16,879 bases of DNA from Rodentolepis nana (lineage: Eukaryota; Platyhelminthes; Cestoda; Cyclophyllidea; Hymenolepididae): NCBI GenBank assembly GCA_900617975.1, contig UZAE01000916.1, positions 1 to 16,879 on the forward strand, in the 5' to 3' direction. Position 1 is the first letter of the stretch, and the number at the start of each line of letters is the position of its first letter. Shown here piece after piece: positions 1 through 8,694 of the stretch. The notes below the pieces were generated by a model. The model was not told the DNA's origin. It worked only from the letters and a program-made list of their open reading frames with translations, and did not search any database. Position numbers and translations under genes: made by a program.

Positions 1-175
1 TTCTAAGCCAAAAAATGCTCAAGTCATGTTATGCTTTCAAACATTTTTCATTTTCAGATCATCGGGGTCTAATGATACTTGTGCAATTCTCTTAATTATT
101 CTCAAAACTAATGAATGGAATCACCATTTATCATTGATATTAAAAATTCAAAAAGGCACATTTTAACTCGATTTT
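1..175. other. Unassigned AT-rich sequence
   Basis: No convincing coding frame, RNA gene or repeat was recognised. This is the left flank of the fold-back SINE insertion that starts at 189. Confidence 0.5.
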
Positions 176-188
176 ATCTTTGGGATAT
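176..188. repeat. Target-site duplication, left copy (fold-back SINE A/B)
   Basis: The 13-base word ATCTTTGGGATAT occurs here and again, identical, at 666-678, directly flanking the inverted pair of SINE arms. The length fits target-primed reverse transcription better than cut-and-paste transposition, and the position shows that both arms entered as one unit. Confidence 0.8.
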
Positions 189-665
189 TATTTATATCAA
201 ATGACAGGCGTCTTGATGGTTATCATTAGCCCTTTAGTTGACTTCAGGCTTCACAGAGGGGACAGAAGAGTGTTCTGAAGATGTAAAAGTCAGACAAAGG
301 TAGAGAAAAGGCGGGTTGAGTGCTGTGGAAGGGGTCGAATATATCCCAAAGATGGGGTGTGCGATAGACTTACCTCCACGTGGTGCACCTGGGCAACGTA
401 TACTCATACGGCAAAAAAGTCTATTAACCGGCAGTTGACTTCTGACTTCAAACTACCCCCACTGTATGCCATATTCAACCCATTTACAGTACTCATCTTA
501 CCTTTTCTCTGCTCTTTTGTCTGTCTCTGTCACATCCGTGAATCATTATTCTATCCCCCCTCTCGACTTTTTGTCACTTTGATGTTCCTCCTCCTCTCTG
601 TGAAGCCTGAAATCAGCTAAATGCCTAATGATAACTATTAAAACGCCTGCCATTTGAATAAATAA
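189..665. mobile_element. Fold-back (head-to-head) double SINE, copy A/B
   Basis: Two arms of the same short element face away from each other. The left arm (about 189-353) is antisense: it starts with the SINE 3' end (CAAATGACAGGCG) and runs through the CTTTAGTTGACTTCAGGCTT segment to the internal TGGGGTG. The right arm (354-665) is sense and complete: it starts GGGGTGTGCGATAGAC, continues through CCACGTGGTGCACC, and ends GCCTGCCATTTG followed by an AATAAATA tail. The arms meet at GGGGTG (354-359), which is present both at the SINE 5' end and in the antisense interior, so the junction looks like a microhomology switch. The arms differ at several bases and the left arm lacks a purine-rich segment found in other copies. 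A 13-bp perfect direct repeat flanks the whole. Confidence 0.8.
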
Positions 666-678
666 ATCTTTGGGATAT
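666..678. repeat. Target-site duplication, right copy (fold-back SINE A/B)
   Basis: Identical 13-base partner of 176-188. The SINE tail (AATAAATA) abuts it directly. Confidence 0.8.
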
Positions 679-3440
679 AATGGAATATGACAAAGAATAG
701 ACGGTATGGAACGAGGAAAGGACAGCAAGACTCTTACCTTGCAGCTTAGTGAAGTGCAATTTACCATGTAACGCACTGGCATTACACCTTCTTAATTTTA
801 CAATCAGGTTCTTGTCTGAGACTTTACTCACAATAATCACGTCTTGTTAATGGGAAGATCCATTTTACTTATTTATAAATTAATAGCAGCTCTATTTTTT
901 CCTTTCTTGTTGAGGTCAAAAGATTGTTGATTTTGTGACTTGGGCTCTAAATTGCAACAAACGCTTGTCTTGTTGCATTATGTTTATTGACCGGTTTTCG
1001 ATCACTTTTCTTCCAATGGTTTCATTGCAATGACTCACTTGTTTTTAAGCCTTCAAGGAATGCAATAAATTGCCTAATTAATAGTGTAAACGGAAGCTTA
1101 CATCTAGGAATAAGAAATAATCCTGCTATAGTTCTTAAAAAATAACGTTTTTTCATCAACTTTACTAATTATTTATGCAGTCAGGTGATTTTCAATTAAA
1201 GCTGTTCTGCGGTTTATGGAATAAACTTGGAAGCGAAATCCCCAATGTGCATTGATTGTTGGTTCAGGCGATGAATGAGCAATTAAGTCTATTAAATACC
1301 TATCTGCTTTTGGATTGGTATAAATCAGACGTGTGTCTTTAGATGCGAATATATATGAGTAAAGATTAGATTCATCCCAAGTTATTCCGTGCTACTTTTA
1401 AATCTGGGTGACAATTTACATCCTCAATTGATAGCGTCTGGGTATTTGGGTCAATTTTTAGAAAATTTGAAGCAACTTGCAGGCTTTATTATGCAGTTTA
1501 CATAAGACTTCTCTTACAATTATCTAGAAATAGGCAAAACAGGCTGCTTAACTCACTTTCTAGCTGTTGGTGTCATTACTACTGAAATATTGGAAGTAGC
1601 AGGATTTGTGCACATTGTGTTTATGTTAAATGGCCAACAAGGGGTGTAGAAATTAACTTAAAATGGCATACGATAAGGAAATTTGGCCCCGCATTAAGCA
1701 TTGAAGCAGAGAATTCTACCTGAAAATAGATTAGAGAGAGAATTTTGAAGGCATTTAAAGGTGGTGGTGGAAATATTAATACTCAATTTCAGGGTCAGTT
1801 GCAAACAGTGATACTTTCACATCAAGGCCCTTTAGAATGTCACCTTTAATAACTCCGGACTTTAGGGTGATTGCATTTTTATTTATGCTTAACCTGTTAG
1901 TATGATACCCACAACATAGGCGTTTTAGGGGCAGACTTAAGCATGTTTAGCTCCTCCTACTAATTGTGCTATAAGACAAATATCAACTTGTGAATATGCA
2001 GAAATGTCAGGTATCTACTTCTTTTTTTTTCAAATCCGATATGAACAACAATAAAAGAATCTTGAGTCCTATTGCTAGTCGAGCAAAAAAGGTATAACAT
2101 AGACCCACTTACTTGTCTTAAAACCTAAAAAAATCTCGTAAATTTGCTTAGGGTTTACTTCAAGGTATTCGAGAGAAAACTCACTTCCGTAATACTTTTA
2201 AATATAAAGAATTACCTTTGGTATTTGTGCTTGAATGTAGCATTGAATTGCTGTTAGATACACGTTCTAACTAAGATTTAGTAATCGATAGTGAGTGGAA
2301 GCTCTGTACAGGTCTATACTGCAGAGTTGAGATATCATCAAAAGACGCCATTTAAATCCACGTTTATCAAATGTGAATGCCTCTAAGTCTCCCTGCGCAT
2401 GGATTCGATTATAGCAACGTTAAGCAAATGCCAAATAGGTGTTCGATGAGAAAGAAGGCAAGATGAGGACGATGGAATTTACCGAGAATTCTATTCCTCT
2501 TGCTATTAAATGACAGCCAAAATTGGAGATTGTGTTTCTTGGTATTGTTCATTATTTGCCAATGAAAATGAGATGAGTAGTGCCTGCCTACTTGTTCGCC
2601 ACACAATCAACGAGAGGAAACATTGTTGTAATAGATGGGTACTTTGAAAATTAAGTTATAAGTGATTGGTTCCTGATTTGTATACCATCAAGACGAGAAG
2701 ATTAGAGGACGTAATAAATCTGAAGGAACTCAGACTTGAAAAAGAATTCGACCTGATGTTTCCATAAATCAGATTAAGAAGGATTCATTTGTTGCCTCGG
2801 ATATTTTATTAGTTATCACATCTTGTGTTTTTAAACCTTTCCCCAATGTTGAAAGATTGTTAAGCTTCACGATTCCCGTAGGTAAAAACTATATGTGAAA
2901 TTAGAAAGCCGGCATTCAGGAGCCGTTTTAATTCGACTCGTTTAAAAATATAAAACAATAAAAAATAAATAAATCTGATAAGATTCTTGTTTATCTGAAA
3001 GAAAAATAGGAAGTACAATTGTCATGTATGCCATATCTTCTGTTCCATAAATTTAAGCAAAAGGCTTTGAAGTATATATTCATTATAGCATTCTTGTCGC
3101 CATTTAGAAGATAAGAAAAAAACTTAAGTTTTGTATAAAATAAAGGAGCACACTCTTCACTCAATCCAGATGGCGGCAAGCATAAATTTTCCTACCAAAT
3201 CAATGGTAATTCCAACATCACAGCCAAATGTATTCAAGTTATTGGTGGAAAATGACGGAAGAATTTTCCTACCATCATGGTTTTTGATAGTTAGCTTTTC
3301 AGTCACCGTCATCCACAGCAAACGGAAGGTACCTGTGTTTAGTGATGACAGTGTCTAAAATATAATTTCTGCTTGTGGTAGGTGAGCCTATATACCTACC
3401 CCCCCCCCCACCCCCTACCCCCACCCCAAGTGTAAACGTG
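679..3440. other. Non-coding AT-rich intergenic or intronic stretch
   Basis: The open frames are short (the longest are about 60-75 codons), overlap on opposite strands and show no domain, signal or repeat I recognise. No RNA gene was seen. A short C-rich tract begins at 3399 and belongs to the next repeat. I see nothing else that can be supported here. Confidence 0.5.
3399..3427 (-). repeat. C-rich tract with four C-runs (G-quadruplex / i-motif potential)
   Basis: Four runs of 4-11 C separated by one or two bases (A, TA, A). The minus strand therefore meets the pattern of four G-runs of at least 4 with very short loops. It lies directly upstream of repeat family 2, copy 1. Confidence 0.7.
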
Positions 3441-3500
3441 TGTGTTTGTATTCGCCCGGGTATAGCTGCTGAGAAATTCACTCGTCCGTCTTTCTTCTGC

Positions 3501-3532
3501 CCTCTCTCTCCCCCCCCCTCTCTCTCTCTCTT
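3501..3532 (+). repeat. Pyrimidine microsatellite (CT)n with C8 run
   Basis: A run of CT dinucleotides interrupted by eight or nine C, inside family 2 copy 1. The second family copy has only a short C/T-rich stretch here, so this tract has expanded locally. Confidence 0.85.
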
Positions 3533-3620
3533 CCTTTTTCAAGGAAGTAATTTTTGGGTCTCCCTGAACATAAACACATTGTCAGTTCCACTCACATACA
3601 CCTTGGTAAAGACTGCCAGG

Positions 3621-3661
3621 GTCTTCTAAAAAGGTGGCTTCGTTTTTCCCTTTTAGAAGAC
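3621..3661. repeat. Perfect 11-bp inverted repeat (hairpin)
   Basis: GTCTTCTAAAA (3621-3631) and TTTTAGAAGAC (3651-3661) are exact reverse complements around a 19-base spacer. The right arm has no counterpart in family 2 copy 2. Transcribed, it would form a stable stem-loop. There is no following T-run and no gene next to it, so I do not call it a terminator. Confidence 0.6.
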
Positions 3662-3675
3662 TGAAGAAGCAATGA

Positions 3676-3691
3676 GGGGGGGGGGGTGGGG
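3676..3691 (+). repeat. G-rich tract
   Basis: A run of eleven G, one T and four G, at the right end of family 2 copy 1. The corresponding position of copy 2 is a much longer G-rich tract (11744-11803). Confidence 0.7.
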
Positions 3692-3715
3692 TAACCAGAC
3701 GGAGGCGGCTTATTG

Positions 3716-4947
3716 TGAAGATTGAATTTAACTAAATTTGTCCTTTTACTTAACACTGGTAAAACTACTTCATGTACACCTTCCTCTCAAATATGGCCCA
3801 ATTTAATCGATTAGTTAGTTGTCATAATATATAACTCTTTTTAGGGTGACATCTTCAGATAGACCATGCTTTCCCCGCAAGTAACCCTCCTCTGTGATCA
3901 ATTTTTTAATTTGTGAAGTTTTAGATTAGATAGGAAATGTGAAGTCCGCAATGCTAACCAAAGGAATCTCACCTGAGCTAGAATGTTCTGGTTAGGGCTA
4001 TCGTGCTATCGATAATTAAGTGAGCGATTTCGTCATGCGTGCCGAAATCCTATCAACCAATCAGCTATTAATATTTATTCAAATTTCCCATTATCAATTA
4101 CTGATCATATCAAGCAGTTTGTCATATATGTAAAAAAAGGCGCTCCACTCTATGTTCTGAGTTTACACTAACTTGAACATCGCCAAGCTATTTGTGGAGG
4201 CCAAATCTTGTACCAGAAGACTCGGCTTTGTATTTGTCTAAGACCAGACTAGGCTTCTAATGGGATTATACAGCGCTCAAATATGTGCAGTATCTGCAAC
4301 AGAGTAGAGGAGATGAAAAAGTATTGTCCTTGTGGATTTGAAAAATATTTAGAGACTCGAGATGAATTTTTGCATCTCATACCTCATGACTTAATGTTTT
4401 ACTAACACAGGATATTATTCACCATGAAATTTTTTTTAACTTTCTATTTCTTGTTCACGAGAACCGACGGAGAGTTTCGTAAAAAAACGAATTTCATTGC
4501 TTGCATTCACCTTGCACATTTAGCTAAGTTAAATAGATACGGATTTTTTGCCACAAACGTTCTTATTTCCACAATATTTCTTGCCAATTGCTATTCCTTT
4601 TTTGGCGAAAAATTAACCATGTTACCGTGAAAGCAACGACTTTTAAAAATGATTTTTTTAAATAAGCGTTTCACAGCCCTATCAAAGGTGTAGTTAAAAG
4701 GTTTCTAGTAAACTAGAATTAAATTAATGAATTATCAATTTATAACTATCAAAAGGTTGCCAATAGAGACTATTTAAAGATAAAGGGAAAAATTGTAGTT
4801 AATTGTTGAATTCTGTTATCTATTGATATGAATAATAAAAGGAATTTCAAAGAAACGTCAGTTTATACTAAGCTGGAGTAAATTCTTCAAGGACCCAGAA
4901 TGTAAGCGTTTCTCATGTGAGAAGCAAATAAAAGAAAATTTCCAATT
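3716..4947. other. Non-coding AT-rich stretch
   Basis: No repeat, RNA gene or convincing coding frame. A 68-codon frame at 4424-4630 starts with a hydrophobic run after ATG, but it lies in very AT-rich sequence and has no other support. Confidence 0.5.
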
Positions 4948-4961
4948 GTGCTCTTCTAATA
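4948..4961. repeat. Target-site duplication, left copy (SINE C)
   Basis: GTGCTCTTCTAATA, repeated without mismatch at 5282-5295, directly bounding the antisense SINE. Confidence 0.9.
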
Positions 4962-5281
4962 TTTATACCAAATGGCAGGCGTTTTGACAGTCACCAGTAG
5001 TCCTTTAGTTGACTTCAGGCTTCGCAGAGGGGAAGGAACATCAAAGAGAAAACAAGTCGAGAAGGTTGGGGGAACAGAAGAGTGTTTCAAAGATGCAAAA
5101 GAGGCAGAAGCAAAGGTAGAAAAAAGGTGAGGTGAATACTGTGGAAGTAGTCGAATATGGCAAACAGTGGGGTGATGGTAGTTTGAAGTGAGAAATCAAC
5201 TGCCAGTTAATAGACTTTTTTGCCATATGCGCATACGTTGCTCAGGGTGCACCACGTGGAGGTAAGTCTATCGCACACCCC
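4962..5281 (-). mobile_element. SINE copy C, full length, antisense
   Basis: About 320 bases, and the cleanest copy in the window. Read on the minus strand it runs as follows: 5' GGGGTGTGCGATAGACTTAC; the palindromic head CCACGTGGTGCACC; a small hairpin (CGTAT, four-base loop, ATATG with a G-T wobble); AAAAAAGTCTATTAAC, which closes an 8-bp stem with ATAGACTT; a pyrimidine-rich body; and the 3' end CGCCTGCCATTTG with a short AT tail. Perfect 14-bp target duplications define both ends exactly, so this copy fixes the unit. It encodes no protein and depends on a LINE for movement; its 3' end matches the LINE at 7279-8677. The head type is not recognised. Confidence 0.88.
5254..5268 (+). promoter_or_regulatory. 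E-box palindrome and consensus 5' splice-site-like sequence in antisense SINE
   Basis: In the antisense orientation the SINE head reads CCACGTGGAGGTAAGTC. It contains the E-box core CACGTG and a match to the consensus donor AG/GTAAGT. The same string recurs in copies E and G. This shows sequence potential only; use in splicing or factor binding is not shown. Confidence 0.4.
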
Positions 5282-5295
5282 GTGCTCTTCTAATA
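5282..5295. repeat. Target-site duplication, right copy (SINE C)
   Basis: Exact 14-base partner of 4948-4961. The SINE 5' end (read on the minus strand) abuts it with no extra bases. Confidence 0.9.
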
Positions 5296-7261
5296 AACAT
5301 TACCAAGAGCCTATTTCGTCTGCTTGTGGCATTTTGTCGCATTACAAACAAAACATGTGCTTACTTCATTAAATAAATTAGAACTTCACGTTCGCCAATG
5401 AGCAACTAATTAGAAATTAATGGTCATATGGCTCAAATTGTTCTCACCATCAAACAAATGCATAAAAGCACATGTTTATTCCTTTTACTGGGTCAAGATG
5501 GGTGGTATTCTTTACTATTTTAGACCTTATGGGCACGAGGTTTACTAAATAACTCCACTTTCAACCTTGCATGACCTAATTTCTACGCCTGTTGCAGAAG
5601 TATACATCTTTAAATGATATACTTAAATGCTTGTGACGCTAAGCTCTTACGCGGCAATGGCACAAAGCTCTTTGAGAACGCGTTAACTTGGCGTGTTCAA
5701 TAAAGACAATTATGTATTTATTGGTAACATGTCCCATGATGCTTTTGCTTCAACTCGTTTTATTTTCAAATAAAGCGATGAATACTCACAATAGAACTAG
5801 AACTAACAATTGGCTCGTTTTAGAAGTTCAGAAAGTTGGTCCTGAAATCATTGGAGCTGGCCCCATGCGTTGTACAGTGATTCCAACTAGTGTGCGTTCT
5901 TTCCAGCGAGTTTTCGCATATTATCATCATTTTTGCATTGACTTCTCTCTCTCTCTGTACGTCCCCATTGAAAACAAGGGAAAAAACCCACCGGAGAAAA
6001 TGGAACTAGTTATTATAACGACTATTCTTTCAGTTTTCCTGAAAATGGATGGAATAGGAATTTAATTTATTTTTCTTTTCACGCATATTACGTTTCACTG
6101 CTATAAAGTGGATATCTCACACTTTGAAGCTTTTAACTAGTTATTGATTCTACTTCAATAAATAGTCCAAACAAATTGCCTCACTCCCATTCTCATTTTA
6201 TTCTATGTTTACACCAAGAGAAACAAAGTAATTAACCTCGTCTTTCTGCTTTAAAACACTCAATGGGAAAAGGGAACATTTTTTCACATTCCCAGGCTTC
6301 CCTCTTTCCACCCCCGCCCAACCCCCCCCCCCACCCCCACCCCCCAATCCCACCCACTTTTAACTGCCCATGTGGAAAGAATGGGAGGGGGGGATGGGGT
6401 GGAGGATTTCAAAACACAGGTGTAACCTCAAAGTCGTCGTAGAATAGTGGGTAAGAATCTGTCTTCAGTGACGCTGATACCTCCCTAAATATTCATGCTC
6501 CGTTCCCACTTAAGGGATGGACGAAAGAACGAATAATAAATGACAAAAAAGTGAAGAATAGAGGAGAATTGATGGTGTCTTAAAATAAACTCTGGACATT
6601 TTTGAAGTAAAAATTATATTTATATGCTTAGTGGGAAGACTCAAGGTGGCAAATAAAACGATAAATGTTGAATCAGTCAAATTAAGAATTTTTTAAAACT
6701 TTTTGAAAGAGTATTTCAGGATCAAAGTTTTTTTGTCAGTCGTTGGCAGTAAAAGGCAGTTTTTTCACAAAAGGATGGGCACTTGAAACATTAATTCGCT
6801 TATAAATAATAAAAAAGCTCAAGGATTTTTAAATACTCATTCCACGAAGTCGTTATTCATCGATCGAGTTTTCGATTATTTGTCATCTCCTTGCCGTGTC
6901 AACTTATATATTTGGTCATTTTTTAAGTGAAGTGAATTATCATGTTTACTGATAGAATAGGCAAGTTTTTGTTAATTTATTGCTCAACCAGCCGAATACA
7001 GTTTACTATACTTTCAACCCAGAATTTATGAATTAAGAAATATGAAAATCGTGCCTGTTCTCAAGACAGTAACTTAAACGGTATTCTAACTTCGATTTTT
7101 GGCGTTTCTCGCGATCTCTCTGATCAGAGTAATGCTTTAAGGTGCTGCAGTGTCGAAGTGTGGTTTTGTTGAGCATATTTTGAAATAATGCTCCCACTTC
7201 GCTCTGACCTGAGTAATTTATTACTGGCTTATTGTTTGCACTACACAGAAATCTTAGCACA
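5296..7261. other. Non-coding AT-rich stretch with one C/G-rich inverted pair
   Basis: There is a 118-codon frame from ATG 5712 to 6065 with a hydrophobic start, but it has no recognisable domain and crosses a CT microsatellite, so I do not call it a gene. The minus-strand frame 7033-7275 ends at the LINE insertion and has no recognisable content. The C-rich and G-rich tracts are listed separately. Confidence 0.5.
6310..6405. repeat. C-rich and G-rich tracts in inverted arrangement
   Basis: A C-rich segment with runs of 5, 12, 5 and 6 C (about 6311-6355) is followed after some 28 bases by a G-rich segment (6383-6404). The reverse complement of the second, flanked by TGGAAAGA, resembles the first, flanked by TCTTTCCA. 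The two could pair as a long imperfect hairpin, or each strand could form a quadruplex or i-motif. Confidence 0.55.
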
Positions 7262-7278
7262 ATTATATTTCCCATTTA
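7262..7278. repeat. Target-site duplication, left copy (LINE)
   Basis: ATTATATTTCCCATTTA, 17 bases, found again without mismatch at 8678-8694. The pair brackets the LINE fragment exactly. Confidence 0.92.
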
Positions 7279-8574
7279 GTATGGGGCTGTGCACGCTCAA
7301 CTCTCAAAACCACTTACAAGATGTTTATTCAGCCAATAATGTTGTATTGTTGTGATCCACTCATTACAGCCACAGAGGTGACTCTCAAACCACTCGAGAA
7401 GGCACACAGCCAAGCATTACGACTAATTACTGGAGTGATAAAATCAATACCCATTGATGCAATGCTTCTAGTTACAGGAAACACCACAATATGTTCCCTT
7501 ATCAAAGAAAAGGCCTCAATCCTGTATGAGAACCTACTGCGCATTCCCATGGATAAGTTCTTCAGCACCTATGAGAATAGACCAAGACATCTGAAAACGT
7601 AATCTGGTCTAATACAGAAAGCCATAGAATTGAAGAAAGAATTACAAATCGATGACAAACCAAAAAGCCTCTCTCTCCCCATGAACCCATTAGCAGACAC
7701 TGATGTAGTGTGCTGCACCCAACTGCTTGACTACTTCAGGAAATCAAACACCCCTCCAGAGCAAATGCGTTCACTGGCCCTTGAGACAATCAATGTCAAC
7801 TATCCTGGAGATCAATGGCCCCAAGTCTTCACTGATGGGTCATACATAAAAAACCAAGCAAGCATCGGTGCAGGTGTCTATTCTGAACTCTTCTCTTTCT
7901 ACGCAGCAGCGGGACACAATAGATCCGCTTTTGAAGGAGAAATAGAGGCCATTAGGATAGCACTATGCCAATTATGTTGCCTGGATACGAAATTCACCAA
8001 AGCGGTGATACTTTCGGACTCATAGTCAGCAATAAGCTCTATTGGAAACAGAGAGCCACCCAAAACAGCTGAGATAAAGGAATGTAGAAAACTCTATGAG
8101 CTGCTGAGAGAGGAAAACAAAACAGTGGTCCTACAATGGATTTCCGGTCACTGTGGCATTAAAGGCAATGAGCTTGCTGACACACTTTCTAAGAAGGGGA
8201 CAACGATTTTGCAATGCATGGACCTGCCGATGTCTTTCCACACAATGAAGGCCTTAATCAGAAGAGAATTCAAGACCTCAAGGTGCAACGAACTCAAAGC
8301 TCGAATAAAGGAGAAACAGTGGACAGTGGCACTCTCCGACATAGCCGACTGGCCAAGAATCGAAGCCGTTGATGAGTTTAGACTACGTACCGGACACAAT
8401 TGCTTGGCAAAACACCTTCACAGATTGGGAGTATACACTCAACCCACATGCCCTCTATGTAACCTACAGGAGGAAATGGAGAAGACCCACCTAATTCGAT
8501 GTCCAGCCCTAAAGACAACGACGGAACGCCAGAGATACTGGGAAGCAAGAAGACGGCTAATGAACTGCTATTAA
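7279..8574 (+). pseudogene. LINE ORF2 fragment: end of reverse transcriptase, RNase H, CCHC-like tail
   Basis: One frame runs through the whole fragment with no frameshift, broken only by TAA at 7600-7602 (context fits CAA to TAA) and TAG at 8023-8025. The first part (VWGCARSTLKTTY, then LEKAHSQALRLITG) is the region after the polymerase palm. RNase H follows with all expected acidic residues: D in FTDGSY (codon 7834), E in FEGEIEAI (7939), D in ILSDS (8017), then SGHCGIKGNELAD with the final D at 8179. The TAG falls immediately after the SDS motif, where the family has a residue such as K or Q. The C-terminus has CPLC, then H and C in a C-x2-C-x9-H-x3-C pattern (about 8449-8502). The protein would cut the RNA strand of RNA-DNA hybrids during retrotransposition. 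This copy is dead: truncated and with two stops. Confidence 0.9.
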
Positions 8575-8607
8575 TTAACTGCTATAAATGTACCCCCACC
8601 CTTGGGG

Positions 8608-8677
8608 GAAGCTGAAGTCAAAGTTTAAGGGCTAATGATTAATATCACAAAGCCTGCCATTTGAAATAATAATAATT
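8608..8677 (+). repeat. LINE 3' tail shared with the SINE family, with stem-loop
   Basis: From GAAGCTGAAGTCAA through GGGCTAATGAT to GCCTGCCATTTGAAAT this segment aligns with the 3' end of every SINE copy here. Against copy E, 31 of 35 bases from GGGCTAATGAT to CCATTTG are identical by hand count. TGAT (8636-8639), loop TAAT and ATCA (8644-8647) form a small stem-loop also present in the SINEs. Such shared tails are how LINE reverse transcriptases recognise SINE RNA in other known pairs. Confidence 0.85.
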
Positions 8678-8694
8678 ATTATATTTCCCATTTA
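8678..8694. repeat. Target-site duplication, right copy (LINE)
   Basis: Exact 17-base partner of 7262-7278, directly after the AAT-repeat tail. Confidence 0.92.

Larger units (their letters stand above)
3445..3691 (+). repeat. Diverged interspersed repeat, family 2, copy 1
   Basis: A chain of matching words in the same order and spacing is shared with 11507-11803. The chain is TTTGTATTCG (3445 / 11507), CTTCTGCYCTC (3494 / 11561), GAAGTAATTTT (3544 / 11597), ACATRCACCT (3594 / 11665), AAGGTRGGC or AAGGTGGC (3631 / 11714), and AATGAG followed by a long G tract (3671 / 11739). The blocks between also align loosely, for example RTAAACAMATTGWCARTTYCA. The class is not known to me and no coding potential is visible. 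The outer limits are uncertain. Confidence 0.6.
7279..8677 (+). mobile_element. 5'-truncated non-LTR retrotransposon (LINE) with RNase H
   Basis: A 1.4-kb insertion, truncated at its 5' side as LINEs usually are. It holds the C-terminal part of the reverse-transcriptase polyprotein (7279-8574) and a short 3' UTR. The UTR contains a hairpin (CCCCCA, loop CCCT, TGGGGG at 8593-8608), a ~60-base terminal segment shared with the SINEs, and a tail of AAT repeats. An RNase H domain with a CCHC-like motif after it and a TAA-type tail suggests the I/R1/LOA group of LINEs, though the clade cannot be fixed without the polymerase domain. The perfect 17-bp target duplication shows the insertion is fairly young compared with its two nonsense mutations. 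From memory, very similar proteins are common in spider genomes. Confidence 0.92.

Noticed and set aside
357..840. Three overlapping frames of 71-87 codons
   Set aside because: They lie in SINE A/B and its flank, on both strands. There is no coding signal.
2409..2606. 65-codon minus-strand frame
   Set aside because: No similarity or motif recognised. Expected by chance in a window of this length.
4424..4630. 68-codon frame starting like a signal peptide (MKFFLTFYFLF)
   Set aside because: The hydrophobic run comes from a poly-T/AT-rich stretch. The rest has no recognisable content.
5712..6065. 118-codon open frame with a hydrophobic N-terminus
   Set aside because: No domain or motif, crosses a CT microsatellite, no splice or promoter context. 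Length alone is not enough.
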